Source: Planctomyces sp. SH-PL62 (GTDB taxonomy: Bacteria > Planctomycetota > Planctomycetia > Isosphaerales > Isosphaeraceae). From it: DNA of 64,000 nucleotides. The notes under the pieces are model-generated. The model was not told the DNA's origin. It made no database searches and worked only from the letters and a program-made list of their open reading frames with translations. Shown here piece by piece: positions 18,034-26,520 of the stretch; positions within the stretch are counted from its first letter, which is position 1, and each line of letters starts with the position of its first letter. The translations under genes and the position numbers were made by a program. The stretch is taken from the NCBI RefSeq assembly GCF_001610895.1, contig NZ_CP011273.1, positions 5,022,001-5,086,000 on the forward strand, read 5' to 3'.

Positions 18034-19743
18034 TTGAACTCACCGTACGGCGGCCCCCTGGTCGATCTGCTGGTCGATGAAGCCCGAGCCTCGGAAATGA
18101 AGGCCGCCGCCAAGGACCACGCCGACGTCACGCTGGACGAGCGAGGCGTCTGCGACCTCGAACTCCTGAGCGTGGGCGGGTTCTCACCCCTGAAGAGCTT
18201 CCTGGGCAAGGCCGATTACGAGCGCGTCGTGCAGGAGCAGCGGCTCGCCGACGGCACCCTCTGGCCGTTGCCGGTCGTCCTCCCCGTGACGCCGGGCGAA
18301 GGCGCCGCCGAGGGGAAGACCCTGGCCCTCCGCGACGTCTACGGCAACCTGCTCGCCTTCCTCCACGTCGAGGAGATCTACAGGGCCGACAAGCAGGCCG
18401 AGGCGCGGCACGCCTACGGTACGCTCGACAGGACGCACCCGGCCGTCGCCTACCTCGACCGCGTCTCCGACCACTACGCCGCCGGCCGACTCGAGGTCGT
18501 CCGCACCCCTCCCCACTACGACTTCGTCGACCTCCGCCGGACCCCCGCCGAGCTTCGCGAGCGCTTCCGGTCGCTGGGGTGGTCGCGGATCGTCGCCTTC
18601 CAGGCTCGCGGCCCGCTGCATCGCGCTCAGGAAGAACTGACCAGGCGGGCGGCCGAGCAGATCGGCGGCGGGCTGTTGATCCACCCGATCGTCGGCGTGA
18701 CGAAGCCGGGCGACGTGGACCATTACACCCGCGTCCGCTGCTATCGCGCCCTGGTCGACAACGATTACGAGCCGGGGACCGTGGTCCTCAGCCTGCTGCC
18801 GCTGGCCACCCGGTTGGCCGGCCCGCGCGAGGTCTTGCTGCAGGCGATCATCGCCCGGAACTACGGCTGCACCGACTTCCTCGTCGGCCCCGATCGGGAC
18901 TCGGGCGGTCAGACCTTCTACGAGCCTGACGCCGCCCAGGAGGCGATGGCGAAGTACAAGGACGAGATCGGCGTCGGGCTGCTCGACCTCCCGCCCATGG
19001 TCTACCTGCCTGACGAGGATCGCTACGAGTCCATCGACCTGGTGCCGAAGGGGATCGCGACGGCCGACATCTCGGACGTCCAGGTGCGCGACGACTACCT
19101 CGCCCGGGGCCTGCGACTTCCCGAGTGGTTCACCCGCCCGGCCGTCGCCGAGATTCTCAACGAGACCCACCCCCCCCGCTTCCGCCAGGGCCTGACCATC
19201 TGGTTCACGGGGCTCTCCGGCTCGGGGAAAAGCACGGTCGCCCAGGCTCTCGTCGAACGCCTGGCCGAGTACGGCCGGAACTGCTCGTTCCTGGACGGCG
19301 ACGAGATCCGCACCCACCTGTCGAAGGGGCTCAGCTTCAGCAAGGAAGACCGCGACGTCAACATCCGCCGCGTCGGCTACGTCGCCGGCCTGATCGCGCA
19401 GCATGGCGGCACCACGCTCTGCTCCGTCATCAGCCCGTACAGGGCCGTCCGCGACGAGGCCCGCCAGATGTCCCGGGGGAACTTCGTCGAGGTCCACTGC
19501 TCGACCCCCGTCGACGTCTGCGAGCAGCGCGACGTGAAAGGGCTCTACTCCAGGGCCCGAGCCGCCGTCGCGGACGGCAAGGGCCTGGGCTTCACCGGCG
19601 TCGACGACCCGTACGAAGCCCCCGAGAACGCCGAGGTCACCCTCGACACCAGCAAGCTCGGCGTTTCCGAATGCGTCGATGCGATCGTCGAGAAGCTTCT
19701 CGCCCTGGGCTACATCCTGACCCACGGTCACATCAACGTCTGA
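18034..19743 (+). CDS. Bifunctional ATP sulfurylase / APS kinase with altered sulfurylase motifs
   Basis: A 569-residue fusion. Residues 1-380 are a sulfate adenylyltransferase (SPYGGPLVDLLVDE, then FSPLKSFLGKADYE), making APS from ATP and sulfate; residues about 385-569 are an APS kinase with P-loop GLSGSGKST, DGDEIRTHLSKGL and RRVGYVAGLI, making PAPS. In the sulfurylase the usual QxRNPxHxxH reads QARGPLHRAQ near residue 189 and the usual GRDHAG reads GPDRDSG near residue 287, so two catalytic residues differ. The TTG at 18034 has a poor ribosome site; a GAAGGGAG at 17988-17995 is instead placed for an in-frame ATT at 18004, adding ten residues. Last gene of the sulfur cluster, followed by a terminator. 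Confidence 0.88.
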   Translation: MNSPYGGPLVDLLVDEARASEMKAAAKDHADVTLDERGVCDLELLSVGGFSPLKSFLGKADYERVVQEQRLADGTLWPLPVVLPVTPGEGAAEGKTLALRDVYGNLLAFLHVEEIYRADKQAEARHAYGTLDRTHPAVAYLDRVSDHYAAGRLEVVRTPPHYDFVDLRRTPAELRERFRSLGWSRIVAFQARGPLHRAQEELTRRAAEQIGGGLLIHPIVGVTKPGDVDHYTRVRCYRALVDNDYEPGTVVLSLLPLATRLAGPREVLLQAIIARNYGCTDFLVGPDRDSGGQTFYEPDAAQEAMAKYKDEIGVGLLDLPPMVYLPDEDRYESIDLVPKGIATADISDVQVRDDYLARGLRLPEWFTRPAVAEILNETHPPRFRQGLTIWFTGLSGSGKSTVAQALVERLAEYGRNCSFLDGDEIRTHLSKGLSFSKEDRDVNIRRVGYVAGLIAQHGGTTLCSVISPYRAVRDEARQMSRGNFVEVHCSTPVDVCEQRDVKGLYSRARAAVADGKGLGFTGVDDPYEAPENAEVTLDTSKLGVSECVDAIVEKLLALGYILTHGHINV

Positions 19744-19775
19744 TCGCGGGACTTGCCCAGCCTCCCGACGTTCAA

Positions 19776-19815
19776 CGCCCGCCCTGGGTCCGGCGACTCA
19801 GGGTGGGCGTTTCTT
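19776..19815 (+). terminator. Rho-independent terminator after sat/cysC
   Basis: CGCCCGCCCTG (19776-19786) pairs with CAGGGTGGGCG (19799-19809) with one G-T pair, followed by TTTCTT. It lies between convergent genes and could serve both. Confidence 0.75.
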
Positions 19816-19845
19816 CGTTCCATCCGCCGCAGAGTGACGGATTCG

Positions 19846-20157
19846 TCAGGAGGGGAGCAGGTCGGCGTCGAAGATGCGGACCTGCTTCCACTTCGGCTTG
19901 TTCTCCTCGACGAACTGGAGATGCCGAGGCGCGACCTGATAAGCGTCGTGCGAGGCCTTCGAATCGAAGACGAGGTGCAGGGCGACGTCGAACGCCTGGT
20001 CGTTCACCGGCCGCGTGAGTTCCTTGTTCAGGGTTCCCACCCCGAAGAAGACCACGCCCGGGTGATCCGTCAGGTAGGTCTTGCAGGCTTCGATCAGGGC
20101 GTCGATGGAAGCCTGCGAGGAGTCGGCGAGCGAGAAGAAGACGCTGTGGGCGAGCAT
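19846..20157 (-). CDS. Dabb (stress-responsive A/B barrel) domain protein
   Basis: A 103-residue single-domain ferredoxin-like barrel, usually a dimer. Typical features are the opening MLAHSVFFSLAD, a central FDVALHLVFDSKASHDAYQVAPRH block and the C-terminal strand VRIFDADLL. The domain is found in stress proteins and in small aromatic-compound enzymes; the specific role cannot be read from sequence. Many planctomycete genomes carry several. It stands 37 bases before mtnA's end on the same strand and may be cotranscribed with it. Confidence 0.85.
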   Translation of the reverse strand: MLAHSVFFSLADSSQASIDALIEACKTYLTDHPGVVFFGVGTLNKELTRPVNDQAFDVALHLVFDSKASHDAYQVAPRHLQFVEENKPKWKQVRIFDADLLPS

Positions 20158-20194
20158 GGCGGATCGGTTCCGGTGGGAGGAAAGGATCGGGTGG

Positions 20195-21346
20195 TCAGGA
20201 CTCGAGCTTCGGCGTCCCGAGCACGCGGCGGACGGAGTCGGCGTCGACCGGCCGGATCACGCCGCGCTCCGTGATGATGCCGGTGATGAGGTCGGCCGGG
20301 GTGACGTCGAACGCGGGGTTGTAGACGGCGACCCCCTCGGGCGCGGTGCGGAGGCCGAAGCCTTCGGTCACCTCGCGCGGGTCGCGCTCCTCGATGGGGA
20401 TGCCCGAGCCGTCGGCCAGCGTCAGGTCGAACGTGCTCGACGGCGCGGCGACGTAGAAGGGGATGCCATGCGCCTTCGCCAGGAGGGCCACGCCGTAGGT
20501 GCCGATCTTGTTGGCGGCGTCGCCGTTGGCCGCGATCCGGTCCGCCCCGACGACGACCTTGCGGACCTTGCCTTCCTTCATGACCTGGGCGGCCATGTTG
20601 TCGCAGATCAGGGTGACGTCGATCCCGCGGTTGACCAGCTCCCAGGCCGTGAGCCGGGCCCCCTGAAGCAAAGGCCGGGTCTCGTCGGCGAACACGCGGA
20701 GCGACTTGCCCTGCTCGTGGGCCGAGAAGATGACGGCGAGCGCCGTGCCGTAATCGGCCGTGGCCAGCCCGCCGGCGTTGCAGTGTGTCAGGACGCCGTC
20801 GTCGTCCTCGATCAGTTCGGCGCCGAACCGACCGATCTCGCGACACATGGCGCGGTCTTCCCGCGCGATCGCGTGGGCCTCGTCCAGCAGCCGCTCCAGG
20901 AGCGGGCCGCGCGGCTCGCGGATCGCGGCGTCGGCGGCGGCCTCCATGCGGTCGAGCGCCCAGAAGAGGTTCACGGCGGTGGGCCGGCTGGTCCTCAGGT
21001 GGGCGGCGGCCGTGCGGAGGGCTTCGCGAATCGCGCCGGGGTCGGCGTGATCGCCCGAGCGGGCGCCGATGACGGCCCCGTACGCGGCGGCGACCCCGAT
21101 AGCCGGGGCCCCCCGGACGCTCAGACGCTTGATCGCCCCCCAGACCGACTCGACGTCGTCGCAGTCGATCTCGACGAACTGGGAAGGCAGCCGCGTCTGG
21201 TCGATCATGCGGAGCCGCCCGGCGGCGGCGTCGCCGACCCAGTGCACTGTCCGGAAGACGCCCGGATCGCGGCGATCCGCGTCCCCGGACGGGGCGGCCT
21301 CCTTGCGAAGGCCGCCCGCGGTCTCCCCGTCCTGGGAGATGGTCAT
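20195..21346 (-). CDS. mtnA: S-methyl-5-thioribose-1-phosphate isomerase
   Basis: A 383-residue enzyme that converts methylthioribose-1-phosphate to methylthioribulose-1-phosphate in the methionine salvage pathway, in the cytoplasm. The eIF2B-like fold is clear: SVRGAPAIGVAAAYG, the catalytic cysteine in THCNAGGLAT near residue 190, and the catalytic Asp in VGADRIAANGDAANKIGTY near residue 267. The ATG at 21346 overlaps the preceding acidic gene's stop as ATGA, so the two are coupled. A longer start at 21406 would lie inside that gene. No mtnB/K/D genes are nearby. Confidence 0.92.
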   Translation of the reverse strand: MTISQDGETAGGLRKEAAPSGDADRRDPGVFRTVHWVGDAAAGRLRMIDQTRLPSQFVEIDCDDVESVWGAIKRLSVRGAPAIGVAAAYGAVIGARSGDHADPGAIREALRTAAAHLRTSRPTAVNLFWALDRMEAAADAAIREPRGPLLERLLDEAHAIAREDRAMCREIGRFGAELIEDDDGVLTHCNAGGLATADYGTALAVIFSAHEQGKSLRVFADETRPLLQGARLTAWELVNRGIDVTLICDNMAAQVMKEGKVRKVVVGADRIAANGDAANKIGTYGVALLAKAHGIPFYVAAPSSTFDLTLADGSGIPIEERDPREVTEGFGLRTAPEGVAVYNPAFDVTPADLITGIITERGVIRPVDADSVRRVLGTPKLES

Positions 21347-21654
21347 TCGTCGTCCTCGTCCGACTCCTCCTCGTCGTCCTCCTGAGTCTCCTCGGGGTCG
21401 ATCCACGAGTAGAACTCGGCGAAGACGTCCCAGATGCTCCGCAGCGCGTTGCGGACGTCGCCGGGCTTGAGCGGGCCGTGGGGGCCGGAGTAGCCGGCCA
21501 CTTCGGAGGCGATCTTCAGCAGTTCAAGGTTCTGCCGACGCATCTCCAGGAAGATCTGGCTCTGGGTGTCGAGCTCGAGGGCTTCTTCCAAAGCCTCCTC
21601 GACGTCGTGCTCCTGCTCGTTCTCGGGACTGATGTCGGTTTCGTCGTGGCTCAT
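21343..21654 (-). CDS. Acidic small protein coupled to mtnA, unknown function
   Basis: A 103-residue protein with Glu/Asp-rich ends (EEALEEALELD near the start, a tail EEESDEDDE) and a more ordered middle: FLEMRRQNLELLKIASEVA, a likely amphipathic helix, then GPHGPLKPGDVRNALRSIWDVFAEFYSWID. I recognise no family. Its stop overlaps the mtnA ATG by four bases, so it is translated just before mtnA and might be a partner or regulator; that is only positional. Confidence 0.7.
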   Translation of the reverse strand: MSHDETDISPENEQEHDVEEALEEALELDTQSQIFLEMRRQNLELLKIASEVAGYSGPHGPLKPGDVRNALRSIWDVFAEFYSWIDPEETQEDDEEESDEDDE

Positions 21655-21775
21655 CGGCGTTTCTACTCCCTAGAGGATCGTGGAAACAGGGGGATGTCGA
21701 ACCGGCGCCGTGATCCGAGATCGGGCGGCGCCGGACGACGTGGTCAACGTGGTTTCGTGGTTGATTGCGGCGGAC

Positions 21776-22900
21776 TCATCCTCGGTCGGTCGAGGCGTCC
21801 TTCCACTCTACGTACGGGAAGCCGAAGGTCTTCGCGACGGCCTGATTGGTCACCCGCCCCTCGTGAACGTTCACGCCCGCCGCGACGCCCGGGTCCTTCT
21901 CGGCGACGGCCCGCCATCCCAGGTTCGCGAGCTGGAGGACGTACGGCAGCGTGACGTTGCAGAGCGCGTAGGTGCTCGTCCGCCCGACCGCCCCCGGCAT
22001 GTTGGTGACGCAGTAGTGGACGACGCCGTCGACGATGAAGATGGGCTCGTGGTGGGTGGTGGGGCGGCTGGTCTCGACGCAGCCCCCCTGGTCGATGGCG
22101 ACGTCGACGACGACGGAGCCCGGCTTCATCCGCCCGAGATCCTCCCGTCGCACCAGTCGCGGCGCACGGGCGCCGACGACGAGGACGGCGCCGACCACAA
22201 GATCGGCCGCCTCGACGGCCTCCCGGACGGTGTGGCGGTCGGAGTAGAGGGTCGTCGCGTTGGGCGGTAGGGAATCGTCCAGGTGGCGAAGCCGGTCGAG
22301 GTTGACGTCGAGGATCTTGACGTTCGCCCCCATCCCGGCGGCGACCTTCGCCGCGTTCGAGCCGACCACGCCGCCGCCGAGGATGACGACCTCGGCGGGC
22401 GCGACGCCGGGGACCCCGCCGAGCAGGACGCCGCGGCCCCCCTGGGGACGCTCGAGGAATTTGGCCCCTTGCTGGATGCTCATCCGGCCGGCGACCTCGC
22501 TCATCGGCGTGAGCAGCGGCAGCGAGCCGCGGGGGTCGCGGACGGTCTCGTAGGCGATCGCCGTCGCACCGCTCTCGACGACGGCCCGGGTCAGGGCCTC
22601 GTCGGCGGCGAAGTGGAAGTAGGCGAACAAGGTCTGCCCGGACCGGATGTGGGACCACTCGGACGGCAGGGGCTCCTTCACCTTGACCACCAGATCCGCC
22701 CGCGCCCAGATCTCGGCCGCGTCGGCCGCGATGGTCGCGCCGGCGGCCTGGTACTGGGCGTCGGTCAGACCGCTCCCCTGCCCCGCGCCGGCCTCGACGA
22801 GGACCTGATGGCCGACCTCGGTCAGTTCCTCGACGCCGACCGGGAGCATCGCGACGCGGTATTCGTCGGGCTTGATCTCCCTGGGCACCCCAACAATCAT
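21776..22900 (-). CDS. ald: Alanine dehydrogenase
   Basis: A 374-residue NAD-dependent enzyme that interconverts alanine and pyruvate plus ammonia. Family blocks are MIVGVPREIKPDEYRVAMLP, VVKVKEPLPSEW (substrate lysine), FAYFHFAADEALT, the NAD Rossmann motif VVILGGGVVGSNAAKVAAGMG and VDVAIDQGGCVETSRPTTH. The length matches the family. It is monocistronic, with its own candidate promoter upstream and a separate transcription unit after it. The C-terminal tail is ordinary. Confidence 0.95.
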   Translation of the reverse strand: MIVGVPREIKPDEYRVAMLPVGVEELTEVGHQVLVEAGAGQGSGLTDAQYQAAGATIAADAAEIWARADLVVKVKEPLPSEWSHIRSGQTLFAYFHFAADEALTRAVVESGATAIAYETVRDPRGSLPLLTPMSEVAGRMSIQQGAKFLERPQGGRGVLLGGVPGVAPAEVVILGGGVVGSNAAKVAAGMGANVKILDVNLDRLRHLDDSLPPNATTLYSDRHTVREAVEAADLVVGAVLVVGARAPRLVRREDLGRMKPGSVVVDVAIDQGGCVETSRPTTHHEPIFIVDGVVHYCVTNMPGAVGRTSTYALCNVTLPYVLQLANLGWRAVAEKDPGVAAGVNVHEGRVTNQAVAKTFGFPYVEWKDASTDRG

Positions 22901-22976
22901 CGGCTCGATACCCCCTGCACCGGAACCTCGCCTCGATCACTCCGGCGCGCGTCCTCGCCCACTTATCGCCATAAAC

Positions 22977-23005
22977 ATTCGATCAGACTTGGCTTCCCGA
23001 ATCAA
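22977..23005 (-). promoter_or_regulatory. Candidate promoter of ald
   Basis: On the minus strand TTGATT (23000-23005), 17 bases, TCGAAT (22977-22982), about 75 bases before the ald ATG. It is back to back with the DUF1080 promoter. Confidence 0.4.
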
Positions 23006-23079
23006 GGGACCGTCCCGCAATCGACGGGGCCGCCCGACGGGGTGTGGCGACGGCGTGGGGAATGAGGCCGCCCGCACGG

Positions 23080-23109
23080 TTGTGGCGCCCCGTCCGCCGC
23101 GCCTAGACT
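23080..23109 (+). promoter_or_regulatory. Candidate promoter of the DUF1080 gene
   Basis: TTGTGG (23080-23085), an 18-base spacer and TAGACT (23104-23109) lie 76 bases before the start. The same TAGACT -10 is used in the riboswitch promoter at 29849. Confidence 0.45.
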
Positions 23110-23185
23110 GGAGGGGAGCCCTCCGAGGCAGATCCGACGACGAAGCGTCGGCCGACTTCGGGGGTCGGACTGAGGAGCTTTCACG

Positions 23186-23878
23186 ATGCGCGAGTTGAGC
23201 GTGCGGCGTCGCCTGGCGATCGTCGCCTCATCGGCGATTCTGTTGATGCTGGGGGCCCAGAAGCCCGGCGACGTCCCGAGCGCCCTGGAATCCGCCCCGG
23301 CTGGATGGAGCGACCTCCTCGCCCCATCGGGCGCGGGGCTGGACGCGTGGACCCGAGAGCCGATCCCGGCGGGCGGCGACCTCGTGGAGGACTCGCCCTG
23401 GAAGCTCGACGCCTCGACCGGCGTCCTGACCGCCTCCGCTCCGGGCGCCGACCGCGAATGGCTGCGGCTCGATCAGGTCCTGCTCGACTTCATCGTCCAC
23501 GTCGAATGGCGGATCGTCCCCGATCCGGCCGCGAAGTCCACCGGCGGGGGCGTCTACTTCCGCAACTCCAACGACGCCGGCATGTGGCACAAGGCCCAGA
23601 TCGGCGACGCCAAGGGGGGCTATCTCGTCGGGTCCACCTTCGCCGGGTTCACCGCCAAGCCGTTCAACCTCGAAGCCGAGGTCAAGGATCAGCGCGTGAA
23701 GCCCGCCGGGGAGTGGAACACGTTCGAGCTGACCTGCAAGGGGCGGTCGGTCGCGCTCTGGGTCAACGGAGCCGTGGCCAATGAGTGGAAGGGCTGCGGC
23801 GTGCCCCGCGGCTACATCGGCCTGGAAGTCGAAGGCGGCAGGGTCGAGTTCCGCAACCTCAAGCTGAAGGCGCTCTGA
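23186..23878 (+). CDS. Secreted DUF1080 (3-keto-disaccharide hydrolase-like) protein
   Basis: A 230-residue exported protein: an N-terminal signal (RRLAIVASSAILLMLGAQ) and one DUF1080 concanavalin-like beta-sandwich. Family features are GLDAWTREP near the start, the central FIVHVEWRIV, GGVYFRNSNDAGMWHKAQIGDAKGG shortened here, and the closing GYIGLEVEGGRVEFRNLKLKAL. DUF1080 proteins are highly expanded in planctomycetes and act on, or bind, sugars outside the cytoplasm. The start is the ATG at 23186 (MRELSVRRRLAIV); GAGGAG lies about ten bases upstream. Confidence 0.85.
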   Translation: MRELSVRRRLAIVASSAILLMLGAQKPGDVPSALESAPAGWSDLLAPSGAGLDAWTREPIPAGGDLVEDSPWKLDASTGVLTASAPGADREWLRLDQVLLDFIVHVEWRIVPDPAAKSTGGGVYFRNSNDAGMWHKAQIGDAKGGYLVGSTFAGFTAKPFNLEAEVKDQRVKPAGEWNTFELTCKGRSVALWVNGAVANEWKGCGVPRGYIGLEVEGGRVEFRNLKLKAL

Positions 23879-23903
23879 GACCCGCACCGCCCGTTCGAGG
23901 GTT

Positions 23904-26213
23904 TCAGGACAGGTCGAAGTCCAGGCCGAACGCCCGGAGCGCGGCGCGGAGGCGGTCGACCGATTCCTCGGGCACGACGACCGAGACCGGGCCGAGGCGA
24001 TCTCCCAGCAAGGGCCGCGTCTCCGGGTGCTGGAGGACGCCGTCGAGCAGGTCGGCGGACGGGGCGGTGAGGACCAGGAGCCGCTTCGCGAGCCAGGGCT
24101 TCGCCGTCGAGGCGGCCGGCGAGGAACGCATCATCAGCCGGACGGCCGGGGGGGGGCCCTCCCCCGTCCGGCGCCGAAACCAGTCGGCCAGGATGGCCGG
24201 GGTCAGGCCCGATTCGGCCGCCCGATCCAGCGACGGGGCGCTCACCAGGAAGCGTCGACGCGCCCCTCCGGCCCGCCCTGGGGCCGAGGTCGACGCCGCG
24301 CCCTCGTCGGCGAACTTCGCCAGCTCGGCCTCGACGAGGAGGTCGGAGCGGGCGGGGTCGAGAGTCAGCGTGACGCCGTCGGCCTCCACGGTCACGCAGC
24401 GTTCGGGGGGGAGGCGATAGTCGCGCGAAGCGGTCGTGCTGATCTTGGAGGTGGGGATCTCCTGTGCGTTCTCGACCAGGAGGAAACGGTCGGCGACGGC
24501 GAGGGACGGCCGCCGGTCGGGAGCTTCGGCGTCCCAGGTGGCCAGGGCGTGGTCGCGCTCCTGGCGGGTGTTGAACTCGATCAGGGTCGCGGCGGAGTAG
24601 AACGTCACCTGCTCGCGGCGGTCGGCCCAGCGGTCGACGGCGTCCTTCACGCTTCCCGGCAGCGCACGTTGGCTGTGCTTCGCCAGGACCTCGAGGATCT
24701 GCGGGGCGGTCAGCCCCCATTCCAGGCCGAGCGCGATCGATTCCTGCGTCAGCCTCAATTCGACCGCCGCGCCGATCTTGGACCACCAGGCGAACCGACT
24801 GAGCCGGCCGATGATCGGAGGCGTCAGCCCCTGGCGGTAGGCGATGACCTCCAGGTTGGGCTGGACGAAGAGAAAGTGCTCGAACGTCGGCCGGGGGGGC
24901 GGCGGCGGTCCCGTCGCCAGGACGTAGCGGCCCAGCGGCGTGAGCTGGACCGCCCGCCGGCTCGTCGTCTTTTCCTCGCCGACCCGGACCAGCCCCAGGG
25001 CGTAGGCGCCTCCGAGAAGGATGCGCTCCAGGACGCGGGCCGACTGGACCTCGCGAGAGAGAGACTGGCCGCGGCGGGCGGGGTTCTTCACCCGTTTCGG
25101 GTTCGTCGCCGTCGGGTTCGCCGGCTCGTCGAAAGTCGTCCGCTCCCAGCCGGGGGCGTCGGCGTCCAGCCTCGCGGCGAGGTCTTCTAGCGTCGTCCAG
25201 GCGTCGGGCTCGATCGACGCGAGCCAGAGGAGAGCGGCGGGGCGGAGGAAGGCCAGGGGGAGGCCGAAGGTCGGGCTTTCGGGCGTCGGTTCCGACCACT
25301 CGTTCCAGGAGCGCAGGCCGAGCCAGGCCGAGGCGATCATCTGGGGGAGGTGGACGGCGTTCTCGGTCCAGAACTCGGCGGGCGCGGCCTGGAGGGATTC
25401 GTCGGCGGGGTCGACGTGGATCAGGCCCACCCGGCGGGCCAGGCCGATCCAGAGCGCCGGGAGCGACGGCTGCTCGACGAGCGCGTCGTCCACCGCCGCG
25501 GAAAGCACGCCGTCCTCCTCGATCCGCTCGCGGTCGCGCTTGTACAGGACCCCTTGCTGAGTCCGGCGCAGCGGGCCGGCACCGGTCCGCTGCCAGAGCG
25601 CGGCCAGCCGGAGGATCGGCTCCAGGCCGTCGGATTCGCGAATCTGCACGACGCCCTCGGAGATGGCGGGCAAGGGCTCGGCGGGGATGCGGGGACGGCC
25701 GCCGAAGGTCAGCGAGGGGTGGGCCCAGATCTCAAGGTCGCCCGAACTCGGCGAGGTGATCGCCAGGGCGGGGTCGGCCGTCTCACTCTCCGGCGGAAGG
25801 TCGACGGCCAGCAGCCCGCGCCGGACGAGGCTGGCGACGACCGCGTCGGCGTCGACCGCCAGGGCACGCAGGGCGTGCCGAAGCCCGGCAAGGGGCCAAC
25901 TCCTGGACTCGGTAAGCCCATAGAGGCCGAGGGCCAGCCGGTCCTCGTCGGACAGCCCCTTGCGGGCGGCGGCCAGCGCGAGCGGGTCGTCGAGCAGGTC
26001 CGTCAATTCGGCGGCGAGGGTCGCGGCCCGGACCGCGTCGGATTCGTGCCCCCGCTCGGCCGCGAGGGCGCGGAGGAAGGCCAACGGGGTGCGGCCGAGC
26101 AGGCTCCGGAAGACGAACCGGGGGTCGGCGTCCTCGGCGAACAGGCTGGCGGGGCGTCCTGGTCGATCGGCGGACGCCCCGGTGCTGGAGCTGGGGCTGG
26201 GTGTCGAGGCCAT
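23904..26213 (-). CDS. Helicase-associated protein (Helicase_C_3/XPB-partner family)
   Basis: A 769-residue protein with no helicase motifs of its own. The middle region, TFEHFLFVQPNLEVIAYRQGLTPP followed by LSRFAWWSKIGAAVELRLTQESI, is the mark of the helicase-associated family (the type encoded beside the XPB helicase in mycobacteria, Rv0862c with Rv0861c). The N-terminal 350 residues are winged-helix-like and low in motifs; a later stretch (FLLVENAQEIPTSKI) fits the DNA-binding domain seen in the family. The C-terminal 60 residues form a small alpha/beta module that resembles the next small gene. With XPB 300 bases away on the same strand it probably works in DNA repair or unwinding. Confidence 0.75.
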   Translation of the reverse strand: MASTPSPSSSTGASADRPGRPASLFAEDADPRFVFRSLLGRTPLAFLRALAAERGHESDAVRAATLAAELTDLLDDPLALAAARKGLSDEDRLALGLYGLTESRSWPLAGLRHALRALAVDADAVVASLVRRGLLAVDLPPESETADPALAITSPSSGDLEIWAHPSLTFGGRPRIPAEPLPAISEGVVQIRESDGLEPILRLAALWQRTGAGPLRRTQQGVLYKRDRERIEEDGVLSAAVDDALVEQPSLPALWIGLARRVGLIHVDPADESLQAAPAEFWTENAVHLPQMIASAWLGLRSWNEWSEPTPESPTFGLPLAFLRPAALLWLASIEPDAWTTLEDLAARLDADAPGWERTTFDEPANPTATNPKRVKNPARRGQSLSREVQSARVLERILLGGAYALGLVRVGEEKTTSRRAVQLTPLGRYVLATGPPPPPRPTFEHFLFVQPNLEVIAYRQGLTPPIIGRLSRFAWWSKIGAAVELRLTQESIALGLEWGLTAPQILEVLAKHSQRALPGSVKDAVDRWADRREQVTFYSAATLIEFNTRQERDHALATWDAEAPDRRPSLAVADRFLLVENAQEIPTSKISTTASRDYRLPPERCVTVEADGVTLTLDPARSDLLVEAELAKFADEGAASTSAPGRAGGARRRFLVSAPSLDRAAESGLTPAILADWFRRRTGEGPPPAVRLMMRSSPAASTAKPWLAKRLLVLTAPSADLLDGVLQHPETRPLLGDRLGPVSVVVPEESVDRLRAALRAFGLDFDLS

Positions 26214-26233
26214 GGTCGTGGTTCCACCTCGCC

Positions 26234-26458
26234 TCAGCGAGCGATCCGGGGGGTGTGGCCCATCTTCCGCAGCTCGTCGACGGCGGCGTCGGCCTCGTCG
26301 GGCTTCACCAGGAGGACCGTCTCCGACAGCCTGGCGAGCACGAGGCGGCCGAGCGACTTCCGCGCCAGCAGTTCCTCCGCGATCACCGGCTCCGAGGTGC
26401 GGATCAGGGTCACATTCCTGTGGAGCTTGACGGGGGTCCGAGTATTGGCTCGCGTCAT
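26234..26458 (-). CDS. Small protein resembling the C-terminal module of its neighbour
   Basis: A 74-residue protein between the XPB helicase and the helicase-associated gene. Its pattern, LIRTSEPVIAEELLARKSLG then LVLARLSETVLLVKPDEADA and VDELRKMGHTP, follows the same strand-helix order as the last 60 residues of the larger neighbour (LLVLTAPSADLLDGVLQHP to LRAALRAFGLDF). It may be a free-standing copy of that module. The ribosome site is poor. Conservation in other genomes would decide whether it is real. Confidence 0.6.
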   Translation of the reverse strand: MTRANTRTPVKLHRNVTLIRTSEPVIAEELLARKSLGRLVLARLSETVLLVKPDEADAAVDELRKMGHTPRIAR

Positions 26459-26520
26459 CGGGCGGGTCCAGGTCGGTTTCGGTAAGAGGTCGAGACGATC
26501 GGGTCGAGTCGGGAGTCAGG

